This document shows, piece after piece, positions 8,162 to 15,078 of a DNA stretch of 64,000 nucleotides. Source of the stretch: an uncultured Eubacteriales bacterium. GTDB lineage: Bacteria > Bacillota > Clostridia > Oscillospirales > Oscillospiraceae. Where the stretch lies: the NCBI GenBank assembly GCA_900549645.1, contig URPD01000002.1:38646-102645 (forward strand), written 5' to 3'. A model generated the notes under the pieces. It was not told the DNA's origin. It searched no databases and saw nothing but the letters and a program-made list of their open reading frames with translations. The translations under genes and the position numbers were made by a program. Each line of letters opens with the position of its first letter. The first letter of the stretch is position 1.

Positions 8162-8731
8162 TCAGGGCTTGGGGACAAAGCCGCCAAGGAAGTTGCCGAT
8201 CTCGCCAGCCAGTTCGAAGGTGCCGTCGATGATCTGATGATCGTTGTGGTGCTTGCTGCCGTCAACAATGTCCTTGATGGCGCCGGCGATGCCGCTGCCA
8301 TTGGAGCCGTCCTGACCGCCATTGCCGCCATTATTGCCGTTGGAACCGTTGTTGCCGTTGCTGCCGTCCTGACCATTGTTGCCGGAACCACCGTTGTTGC
8401 CGCCGTTTCCGTTGCTGCCGGAGCCGTTGTTGCCGCCATTTCCGTTGCTGCCGTTGCCGCCATTATTGCCGTTGGAACCGTTATTGCCGGAACCGCCGTT
8501 GTTGCCGCTGCCGCCATTGTACTTGCCGGAGTTGCCGCCAATGCTGCCGGTCTTGCTGCCAGTGTTGGTGGTGTCAGCATCGAGGTCGAGGTCATCGGCG
8601 AGATCTTCCATCTCTTCGTCTTCGTCAAGATCCTTGTCCTTGAGGCTGAAGTTGCCGCAGGAAGCAAGAACAATGACCAGTGCGACGACGAGAACGCCGA
8701 CGATAAGCAGAGTCCAATACTTCTTCTTCAT
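8162..8731 (-). CDS. Gly/Asn/Ser-rich low-complexity lipoprotein
   Basis: 189 residues from ATG 8731. The signal peptide ends in a lipobox (VLAS-C25), so it is a membrane-anchored lipoprotein. After an acidic stretch (KDKDLDEDEEMEDLADDLDLDAD), about 90 residues are nearly pure G, N and S in irregular GGNNGSNGN units, then comes a short ordered tail (GIAGAIKDIVDGSKHHNDHQIIDGTFELAGEIG). The domain looks like a flexible spacer; no enzymatic motif is seen. GGGGAG precedes the ATG. An in-frame extension to 8854 would put the signal peptide internally, so I rejected it. Confidence 0.75.
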   Translation of the reverse strand: MKKKYWTLLIVGVLVVALVIVLASCGNFSLKDKDLDEDEEMEDLADDLDLDADTTNTGSKTGSIGGNSGKYNGGSGNNGGSGNNGSNGNNGGNGSNGNGGNNGSGSNGNGGNNGGSGNNGQDGSNGNNGSNGNNGGNGGQDGSNGSGIAGAIKDIVDGSKHHNDHQIIDGTFELAGEIGNFLGGFVPKP

Positions 8732-8789
8732 GATATCTCCCCTATAAAAATTTTTATGCCGTTCTTTGCAGGCATAATTTACCGATATC

Positions 8790-8818
8790 AATTTACCACC
8801 AATTCGGCGGCAAGTCAA
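8790..8818 (-). promoter_or_regulatory. Promoter of the lipoprotein gene
   Basis: On the minus strand TTGACT (8813-8818), 17-base spacer, TAAATT (8790-8795), 59 bases before the start. Confidence 0.5.
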
Positions 8819-8865
8819 GATACATATTACAAAAAAGTTTGATTTTGTAATCATTTAAGAATTGA

Positions 8866-9930
8866 CTATCTCCGCCTGCCGCGCATCTCGCGGCGGCGTC
8901 TGTTGATGTAGCGCTCGAAGTCGCCGTTGTCTATAAACTCCGCCAGCACAAGCTGCTCGAACACCGGCACCGTGCAGGAATAGAAGTCCAGCCGCGCGGC
9001 GTACTCGCGCATCAGCGGCGCTGGCAGCAGCATATAGCCCACGCGCATCGATGGCGCAAATGTCTTGCTGAAGGTATTTATATAGATGACCCGCTCCGGC
9101 GCGACGGAGAATATCGTCTCGACCTGCTTCGCGGCGGCGGAGAACTCCGAGTCGTAATCGTCCTCAATAATATATGCGCCGCGGCTCTCCGCCCATGCAG
9201 CATATTCATGCCGCTTTGAGGCGGAAGCGGTCACGCCGCTCGGAAAGCTGTGATACGGCGTGACGTGCAGCGCACCGGCGGCACAGCCGAACAGCGCATC
9301 GCTTCGGATGCCGTCCGCGCCCATCTTCAGCATGACGCAGTCCGCGCCGTTGGCCTCATAAACAAGCCGTATCTTCTCATACGACGGATCCTCCAGCGCG
9401 AACACGCAGCCGCGGCTGAGAAGCTGCACGACAAGCCCATAGAGATATTCCGCGCCGGAGCCGACGATTATCTGCTCAGGGTCAGCGATTATGCCGCGGC
9501 TCCGCGCGAGATAGGCCGCGATCGCGCGGCGAAGCTCCGTGCAGCCGCGGTTCGGCGCGCGGGAGAGAATGCGCTCACCGCTGTCGCTCAGGACGCGGCG
9601 CATCGTGCGCGCCAGCACGGAAAACGGGAAATCCCGCGGTGCGTCCGCCCGCTGCTCCTGCGGCGCGGTGCGCGACAGCGCCGGGGCGGAGCCTCCGAAG
9701 CACACATAGTACCCGCTGCGCTGGCGGCTCTGGATATAGCCTTCCTCTTCAAGCAGCTCATACGCGTGCTCGACCGTTATCACGCTCACGCCGAGCTCCG
9801 CCGCGGCGAAGCGCTTTGAGGGCAGCTTCGCCCCGTCCTTGAGCCGCCCCGCCACGATATCGTCGCGGAGCTGGCGGTATATCTGAATGTATGCGCTCTG
9901 CCCGGAGGCTCTGTTGACTGTGTATTTCAT
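8866..9930 (-). CDS. MocR/PdxR-type transcription regulator, C-terminally truncated
   Basis: An N-terminal GntR-type winged helix (residues 1-75; YIQIYRQLRDDIVAGRLKDGAKLPSKR) is fused to a fold-type-I aminotransferase-like domain. The PLP-lysine region is visible as YINTFSKTFAPSMRVGYMLLP. The protein stops at 354 residues after INRRRREMRGRRR; family members are normally about 450-480, so roughly 100 C-terminal residues are missing. It is divergent from an ECF S component, which suggests control of vitamin uptake; PdxR members sense PLP. Whether the shortened protein works is uncertain. Confidence 0.8.
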   Translation of the reverse strand: MKYTVNRASGQSAYIQIYRQLRDDIVAGRLKDGAKLPSKRFAAAELGVSVITVEHAYELLEEEGYIQSRQRSGYYVCFGGSAPALSRTAPQEQRADAPRDFPFSVLARTMRRVLSDSGERILSRAPNRGCTELRRAIAAYLARSRGIIADPEQIIVGSGAEYLYGLVVQLLSRGCVFALEDPSYEKIRLVYEANGADCVMLKMGADGIRSDALFGCAAGALHVTPYHSFPSGVTASASKRHEYAAWAESRGAYIIEDDYDSEFSAAAKQVETIFSVAPERVIYINTFSKTFAPSMRVGYMLLPAPLMREYAARLDFYSCTVPVFEQLVLAEFIDNGDFERYINRRRREMRGRRR

Positions 9931-9959
9931 AATCTGGTCTTATAAAATTCTCCTTAACT

Positions 9960-9977
9960 GGCAATATTAATAATACC
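9960..9977. promoter_or_regulatory. Possible operator between MocR and the ECF S component
   Basis: An imperfect inverted repeat GGCAATATTAATAATACC (14 of 18 positions symmetric) in the 93-bp divergent gap, just upstream of a TATAAT at 9988-9993 that may serve the S-component gene. Confidence 0.35.
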
Positions 9978-10023
9978 AATCTGATATTATAATAGGCCAC
10001 ATCAAAAGTCAAGGGTGATAAAT

Positions 10024-10536
10024 ATGAAATCCAAGCAAATAAAAGTCATGGCCGTGACGGCTATCCTCATGGCCTTCAACATTGTACTCAGCTCCTTCGG
10101 CGTCCCGGTTCCGGGCGGGCACATGTACCTCAACGACGTCATCATCTGCACCGCCGCCATCCTGCTCAATCCCTTCGGCGCGTTCATGGTGGGCGGCGTC
10201 GGCGCGTTCATCGGCGACCTGCTGTTTTACCCGACGCCGATGTTCGTCTCTCTCGTGACCCACGGGCTTCAGGCTGTTGTGATATCGCTTGCGACGCGCC
10301 GTCTCGGCAAGGATCGCCCCTCCGGTTCCGCCATCGGCGTGACCATCGGCGCGGTTATCATGGTCGTCGGTTACTCCCTCGGCCGCGCGTTCATTTACAG
10401 TACGCCTGAGTACGCGCTGCTGAAGCTGCCCTTCCAGATCGCGCAGGCGGTCATCGGCGCAGTGGCCGGCTGGCTGCTCTGCTGGAAGTGCAAGATCGCC
10501 GAGCTGTACGAGAAGCGCTTCGGAATAATGAGCTGA
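10024..10536 (+). CDS. ECF transporter S component (vitamin-type)
   Basis: Integral membrane substrate-binding subunit of an energy-coupling-factor importer, 170 residues with five to six hydrophobic helices. The region HMYLNDVIICTAAILLNPFGAFMVGGVGAFIGDLLFYP resembles the family that includes PdxU/HmpT-type proteins. Divergence from a MocR/PdxR regulator suggests vitamin B6 or a related compound, but this is inference. The start is ATG 10024 behind AAGGGTGAT; a GTG at 10015 is in frame but overlaps that site. The shared ECF A and T subunits are not in the window. Confidence 0.8.
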   Translation: MKSKQIKVMAVTAILMAFNIVLSSFGVPVPGGHMYLNDVIICTAAILLNPFGAFMVGGVGAFIGDLLFYPTPMFVSLVTHGLQAVVISLATRRLGKDRPSGSAIGVTIGAVIMVVGYSLGRAFIYSTPEYALLKLPFQIAQAVIGAVAGWLLCWKCKIAELYEKRFGIMS

Positions 10537-10546
10537 TCTAGATCGA

Positions 10547-10587
10547 AAAACGGGCTTCGTAGTTTTGAAAACTACGAAGCCCGTTTT
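10547..10587. terminator. Bidirectional terminator
   Basis: Nearly perfect long palindrome (AAAACGGGCTTCGTAGTTTT and its complement around a single G) between convergent genes, ending in TTTT on both strands. Confidence 0.85.
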
Positions 10588-10601
10588 CATATTATATCAT
10601 C

Positions 10602-12395
10602 TCATATTGCATATTGGCTCGTGTACAGGTCATAGTAGAAGCCGCGGCGCGCGAGAAGCTCCTCGTGCCGTCCGGTCTCGACTATCTGCCCGTCGCGCAG
10701 GACAAGTATAAGGTCGGAGTCCACGATGGTGGAAAGCCGGTGCGCGATGATGAAGCAGGTGCGGCCGCGCATGAGCTTATCCATCGCCTTCTGGATAAGG
10801 ATCTCGGTGCGCGTATCGACATTCGAGGTCGCCTCGTCGAGTATCAGCAGGCGGCGATCCGCCAGCAGCGCGCGGGCGATGGTCAGCAGCTGCTTCTGGC
10901 CGCCGGAGATGCTGGCCGAATCCTCGCTGACAACGGTGTCATAGCCCTGCGGCAGGGTGCGGATGAAGTGGTCGCAGTAGGCTTCGTCGCAGGCGGCGAT
11001 TATCTCCTCCCGCGTCGCGTCCGGGCGGCCGTAGGCGACGTTGTCGGCCACGGTGCCGCTGAAGAGCCATGTGTCCTGAAGCACCATGCCGAACAGCGCG
11101 CGGACATCGTCGCGCGAGGTCTCGGAAATGTCATAGCCGTCGATGCTTATGCGGCCGCTGTCGATATCGTAAAACCGCATGAGCAGGTTGACAATTGTGG
11201 TCTTGCCCGCGCCGGTGGGGCCGACGATGGCGATCTTCTGCCCGCGCTTTACGTCGATATTGAGATCGCGTATGAGCGGAGTGCCCTTGCTGTACGAGAA
11301 GCTGACGTCCTCAAACTTCACGTCGCCCTTGACGTCGCCGGGGATATGACCGCTCTGCTGCGGCTCCTCTTCGGCGTCCAGCATGTCGAACACGCGCTTC
11401 GACGCGGCCTTGGTGCGCTGGAGATTGCTCATGCCGTCGGCTATCTGCTCCAACGGCGCGGAAAACTGCCTTGCGAACAGCACCACCGTCACAACAACGC
11501 CGATGCTCACGCCGTTTTCTACGATGAGCACACCGCCGAGGAGGCAGATTATGATGTACGCAAGCGCGTTTGAAAACGCGATGCAGGGTCTTACCAGCGA
11601 GCCGAAGAAGTTCGCCTTCGCCTCCGATTTTTTCCGCTCCTCGCATATCCCGTGATGCGTGTCGATAGTCGCCTGCTCATAGTTATAAGCCTTGGTGTTC
11701 TGATAATTCGTGAAGCTCTCCTCAACATGGGCGAAGCGCTGCCCGCCGACGGCAAACATTCTTTCAAAATGCTTCCCGCTCAGGTTCGATATCTTTATCG
11801 ACAGCAGCACCGACACCGGCATGAACAGTATCACGACCAGTGCCAGCCGCCAGTCCTCAAGCAGCATCATCACAGCGATGGCGATTATCTGCAAAAAGCC
11901 GACCATCAGCGTGTCGATAATGCTGTGGATGGAGTTGCCCATCGTCGAGACGTCCTCGGTCATGCGGTCGAGTATCTGGCCGACTGGAGTTCTGTCCACG
12001 AAGCTTACGGGGAGCCGGCTTATCTTGGCCGAGAGCTTGATGCGCAGGGCGCAGGTGAAATAGCGGCTGACGACGTTATTGAGCAGCAGCATTTTCAGCC
12101 AGCTCATCAGGCTTTGCAGCAGGTACACCCCCGCCAGCGCAAGGCATCCACCCGTGAGCACCACGGTCAGGCTCGCGCCGGTGAAGCTGCCCGCCCAGTA
12201 ATCGTACAGAAGCTGGACGCAGTCGCCCAGCAGCTGCGGCGCGGCGACGGCGCAGGCGATTATAATAAGGCTTATCAGACATGCAAGCGCCAGCCATTTG
12301 TATATCGGCTTTGCCTCCTGCACCAGTCTCAGCAGCACGGCGCGGTCACTGCGGCGCCGCTCGCGGGAGGCGGTTCTGTCCTTTTTGTTCTTCAT
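10602..12395 (-). CDS. Heterodimeric ABC exporter, catalytic-site subunit (BmrD/TM288-like)
   Basis: 597-residue half transporter: N-terminal six-helix exporter domain, C-terminal ATPase with Walker A GPTGAGKTT, signature ISGGQKQ, intact Walker B LLILDEATSNVD and H-loop IIAHRLS. It pairs with the upstream 574-residue half; the genes overlap by ATGA. This subunit carries the canonical catalytic residues, as in TM288 of the TM287/288 family. Such exporters move drugs, lipids or peptides out of the cell. Expression is probably set by the attenuator at 14155-14290. Confidence 0.9.
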   Translation of the reverse strand: MKNKKDRTASRERRRSDRAVLLRLVQEAKPIYKWLALACLISLIIIACAVAAPQLLGDCVQLLYDYWAGSFTGASLTVVLTGGCLALAGVYLLQSLMSWLKMLLLNNVVSRYFTCALRIKLSAKISRLPVSFVDRTPVGQILDRMTEDVSTMGNSIHSIIDTLMVGFLQIIAIAVMMLLEDWRLALVVILFMPVSVLLSIKISNLSGKHFERMFAVGGQRFAHVEESFTNYQNTKAYNYEQATIDTHHGICEERKKSEAKANFFGSLVRPCIAFSNALAYIIICLLGGVLIVENGVSIGVVVTVVLFARQFSAPLEQIADGMSNLQRTKAASKRVFDMLDAEEEPQQSGHIPGDVKGDVKFEDVSFSYSKGTPLIRDLNIDVKRGQKIAIVGPTGAGKTTIVNLLMRFYDIDSGRISIDGYDISETSRDDVRALFGMVLQDTWLFSGTVADNVAYGRPDATREEIIAACDEAYCDHFIRTLPQGYDTVVSEDSASISGGQKQLLTIARALLADRRLLILDEATSNVDTRTEILIQKAMDKLMRGRTCFIIAHRLSTIVDSDLILVLRDGQIVETGRHEELLARRGFYYDLYTSQYAI

Positions 12396-14116
12396 TTCGC
12401 CTCACCTCCGGTCTGGGAGATGTAGATCTCCCGGTAGATGCGGCAGCGCTCAAGCAGCTCTTCATGCCGCCCGGCATCGACCAGCCGCCCGCCGTCCATG
12501 ACGAAGATGCAGTCGCTGCTCATTGCGGAGCTGATGCGCTGTGTGATGACGATCTGCGTCCGCCCCTGTATCTTCTCGCCCAGCTGTATGCGCAGGCGCG
12601 CTTCGGTCATAAAGTCGAGAGCGGAAAAGCTGTCGTCAAAGATGAATATCGGGGCGTTTTTCAGTATCGCGCGGGCGATGCATATGCGCTGCTTCTGCCC
12701 GCCGGAGAGGTTCTTGCCGGACTGCTCAAGCATATGCTCCAGCCCGTCGGGCAGGCTGTCCACATAATCGGCCATCTGCGCGATGCCGACGGCCTCATCT
12801 ATCTCCTCCTCGCTCGCGCCGGGGCGGCCCATCTCGATATTCCGGCGGATGCTGCCGGAATATATTGCGGGGCGCTGGAGCACACAGCTCATATTGTTGC
12901 GGATGGTCTTGCGGTTTATCGCGGCGGCGTCGCGCCCGTCGAAGTAAATCTTGCCCGACGTCGGCAGGCGGAAGCTCATCAGCAGCTGCACCAGAGTGGA
13001 TTTGCCGCTGCCCGTGCCGCCGATGACGGCGATCTTCTCGCCGGGGCGAATGTGCAGCGAGACGTCCTCCACTGCGGGGACGCTCGCCCCGTCGTAGCAG
13101 AAGCTGACATGCTCAAACTCTATATCGCCCTTCAGCTCCAGCGCCTCTTCGGGGTTGGGGTCGGCGATGCCCTCGGAGTCGAGCACCACGCCAATACGCC
13201 CGGCGGCAACCTTCGCGTGGGGCAGCATGACTATCATAAACGCCGCCATCACGACGCCGTTCATCGTCAGTGCGACATACTGGACTATCGCAAAGATGTC
13301 GCCGCCGCTGACGCCGCTCAGGCCGTTTTCCATGCGCCAGCCGCCTATCCACACAATAAGCACCGCCGCCATGTTCATCAGTGCGATGGTCAGAGGCGAG
13401 ACGAGTCCCATGCTGACGTTCGCATGGATGATGTTGTCGGCCATGACATGCGTGGCCTCGTCGATGCGCTTATGCTCGCGCGGCTCGCTGTTGAAGGCGC
13501 GGATAACGCGGATGCCGTGCAGGCGCTCGCGGACAATGTCGTTCTGCTTGTCGACGTAGCTGTCGGAGATGACCCACAGCGGCTCGATCTTTCTGCCGAC
13601 CGCGGTGACGATAATGAACACGACCGGCACGAACACCAGCATGATCAGCGCGAGCACCGCGTCCTTGCGCATGGCCAGCAGCACGCCGCCCAGAAACAGC
13701 ACCGGTATCGTCACGACGCTGCCGGAGAGCATCGACGCGACCCATGAGAGACCGCCGATATCATGCGTCGCGCGGCTGAGCAGCGCGGAGGTGCCGATGG
13801 AGCTGAACTCCTCGAAGCTCATGTTGTTGACGCGGTTGAACACCGTCTCGCGCAGATCGGTACAGAAGCCCGCGACGACCTGCGCGCTGAGGTACGCGCC
13901 GCCCAGCACCGTGCCGAGGCTTATGAGCGCGACGATCAGCATACGTCCACAGCAGCGGAGTATGTACGAGAGATCGGCAAGGTAGACGCCCTTGTCGAGT
14001 ATGTCGCTCATAATGGTGGGCAGGAGCAGTTCGCACAGCGTGGACGCCGCGCTCAGCAGCACCGCCAGCAGGAGCTGCGCCCTGTACGGCTTCAAAAACG
14101 GAATAATTTTCTTCAT
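12392..14116 (-). CDS. Heterodimeric ABC exporter, degenerate-site subunit (BmrC/TM287-like)
   Basis: 574-residue half exporter. Membrane domain about 1-300, then an ATPase with Walker A GGTGSGKS 366-373 and signature LSGGQ 470-474. Walker B is FIFDD, so Asp495 replaces the catalytic Glu, and the H-loop reads VITQRIS with Gln526 instead of His. This asymmetry is typical of the non-catalytic half of heterodimeric exporters (TM287, BmrC, LmrC). It is first gene of the pair and lies about 40 nt after an intrinsic terminator in its own leader. Likely multidrug or antibiotic efflux; the substrate is unknown. Confidence 0.9.
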   Translation of the reverse strand: MKKIIPFLKPYRAQLLLAVLLSAASTLCELLLPTIMSDILDKGVYLADLSYILRCCGRMLIVALISLGTVLGGAYLSAQVVAGFCTDLRETVFNRVNNMSFEEFSSIGTSALLSRATHDIGGLSWVASMLSGSVVTIPVLFLGGVLLAMRKDAVLALIMLVFVPVVFIIVTAVGRKIEPLWVISDSYVDKQNDIVRERLHGIRVIRAFNSEPREHKRIDEATHVMADNIIHANVSMGLVSPLTIALMNMAAVLIVWIGGWRMENGLSGVSGGDIFAIVQYVALTMNGVVMAAFMIVMLPHAKVAAGRIGVVLDSEGIADPNPEEALELKGDIEFEHVSFCYDGASVPAVEDVSLHIRPGEKIAVIGGTGSGKSTLVQLLMSFRLPTSGKIYFDGRDAAAINRKTIRNNMSCVLQRPAIYSGSIRRNIEMGRPGASEEEIDEAVGIAQMADYVDSLPDGLEHMLEQSGKNLSGGQKQRICIARAILKNAPIFIFDDSFSALDFMTEARLRIQLGEKIQGRTQIVITQRISSAMSSDCIFVMDGGRLVDAGRHEELLERCRIYREIYISQTGGEAK

Positions 14117-14155
14117 ATATTCTTTTATGTCCTCTTAGTTTCAGACCCAGTGCGC

Positions 14156-14186
14156 AAAAATGCCCGGAAGATGATGCTTCCGGGCA
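14156..14186 (-). terminator. Leader attenuator terminator before the ABC exporter
   Basis: On the minus strand, a 10-bp perfect stem TGCCCGGAAG / CTTCCGGGCA with loop CATCAT runs straight into TTTTT (plus 14156-14160). It sits between the leader ORF stop and the exporter start, so transcription must pass it to express the exporter. Confidence 0.8.
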
Positions 14187-14212
14187 ATGTCCACAAAAAT
14201 ATGCAGGGCAAA

Positions 14213-14275
14213 TTACGCACAGAGCCGCCCGGATTCGGTATTTTTATTCAGCTTTCCTGCGAACTTGATGCTCAT
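14213..14275 (-). CDS. 20-residue leader peptide of the ABC exporter (attenuation control)
   Basis: Short ORF beginning MSIKFAGKLN and ending ESGRLCA, stop TAA. It has a near-perfect ribosome site, AAAGGAG (14284-14290), 8 bases before the ATG, and sits between a good promoter and an intrinsic terminator. Its codons for Ser-Gly-Arg contain TCCGGGC (plus 14227-14233), identical to part of the terminator's 3' arm, so it can pair with the 5' arm (plus 14179-14185) as an antiterminator. A ribosome finishing the ORF would cover that segment; one stalled early would leave it free. This parallels B. subtilis bmrB upstream of bmrCD. Confidence 0.7.
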   Translation of the reverse strand: MSIKFAGKLNKNTESGRLCA

Positions 14276-14325
14276 CTCGGCGACTCCTTTCTATTTTAAT
14301 ATATAAATTGATTTAACGCTTTATT

Positions 14326-14354
14326 AGATTAACACACGGGGTATATATTGTCAA
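14326..14354 (-). promoter_or_regulatory. Promoter of the leader peptide / ABC exporter transcript
   Basis: On the minus strand, consensus TTGACA (14349-14354), 17-base spacer, TAATCT (14326-14331), about 50 bases before the leader ATG. It starts right after the phosphatase-barstar gene. Confidence 0.7.
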
Positions 14355-14365
14355 ACATTTTATAC

Positions 14366-15073
14366 TTATTTTCTTCCACTATTGGTTGACACCGGCAGCC
14401 CCGCGTCCTCAAATGTCGCGCAGACCTTTTCGGCGTACATCCGCATCTCACCGTCCGGCAGTCGGAACGTGAATCGGCGGCCATAGAACGGCAGCCCCGT
14501 GAGGATGTCCCATAGGGAGTCCAGATTCTCGCCGTACCAGTCCTGCCAGTGCATTTTCTCACGGAGCACGGAGTAGATATCGTGCCGCGTCGCGCAGTGG
14601 GACAGGTCAAGCTCCACTTCAGGGACGAGTGCGTCCAGCAGCCCAGTGCAGCCGGAGTATATGTCGTTCCACGCGGTGTCAAAATCGTCGGTATACCACG
14701 GGTCGGCGACATCGTCGTCCGGGCGGCCGCAGTATTCGGTCAGCTTATGGATCTTACCGTCCGGATCGCCGCCGCAGATACGCAGCATGTTGCGAATGTT
14801 CGCCGAGTCCATGCCGATAAGCAGGTCGTACGCACCGTAATCCGCCGCGGTCATGCGGCGGGCGGTCTTGCCCGCGCAGCCGATGCCGTGCTCGGCGAGC
14901 TTGCGCCGCGCCTGCGGGTACACGGGGTTGCCCAACTCCTCGCTGCTGGTCGCGGCCGAGGCGATATCGAATTCCCGCTCCAGCCCCGCCGAGGCGACGA
15001 GCGACTTCATCACAAATTCCGCCATCGGGCTGCGGCATATATTGCCGTGGCAGATGAAAAGTATTTTGGTCAT
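14366..15073 (-). CDS. Low-molecular-weight protein tyrosine phosphatase fused to a barstar-like domain
   Basis: 235 residues. Residues 1-150 are a complete LMW-PTP: P-loop C8-HGNIC-R14-S15 and the DP loop D124-PWY with the general acid Asp. Residues about 153-228 match the barstar ribonuclease-inhibitor family: VELDLS, then WYGENLDSLWDILTG (179-193). I place the start at ATG 15073, as usual for the family (MTKILFICHGN); it overlaps the end of the BCCT gene, so it is last in that operon. No barnase-like toxin is near. The G+C is high, like the host and unlike the genes before it. A phosphatase targeting or sensing role for the barstar part is speculation. Confidence 0.85.
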   Translation of the reverse strand: MTKILFICHGNICRSPMAEFVMKSLVASAGLEREFDIASAATSSEELGNPVYPQARRKLAEHGIGCAGKTARRMTAADYGAYDLLIGMDSANIRNMLRICGGDPDGKIHKLTEYCGRPDDDVADPWYTDDFDTAWNDIYSGCTGLLDALVPEVELDLSHCATRHDIYSVLREKMHWQDWYGENLDSLWDILTGLPFYGRRFTFRLPDGEMRMYAEKVCATFEDAGLPVSTNSGRK

Positions 15074-15078
15074 ATTCT

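Noticed and set aside
8150..8842. Ala/Val-rich plus-strand frame opposite the Gly/Asn lipoprotein
   Set aside because: It is the complement of the Gly/Asn repeat; the minus-strand frame has a lipobox, ribosome site, promoter and terminator.
12281..13747. A 488-codon plus-strand frame opposite the ABC exporter genes
   Set aside because: Shadow frame; the minus strand encodes all ABC motifs.
12392..14116. Damaged ABC exporter because of missing catalytic Glu and H-loop His
   Set aside because: Asp and Gln at these positions are the normal state of the degenerate half in heterodimeric exporters such as TM287/288.
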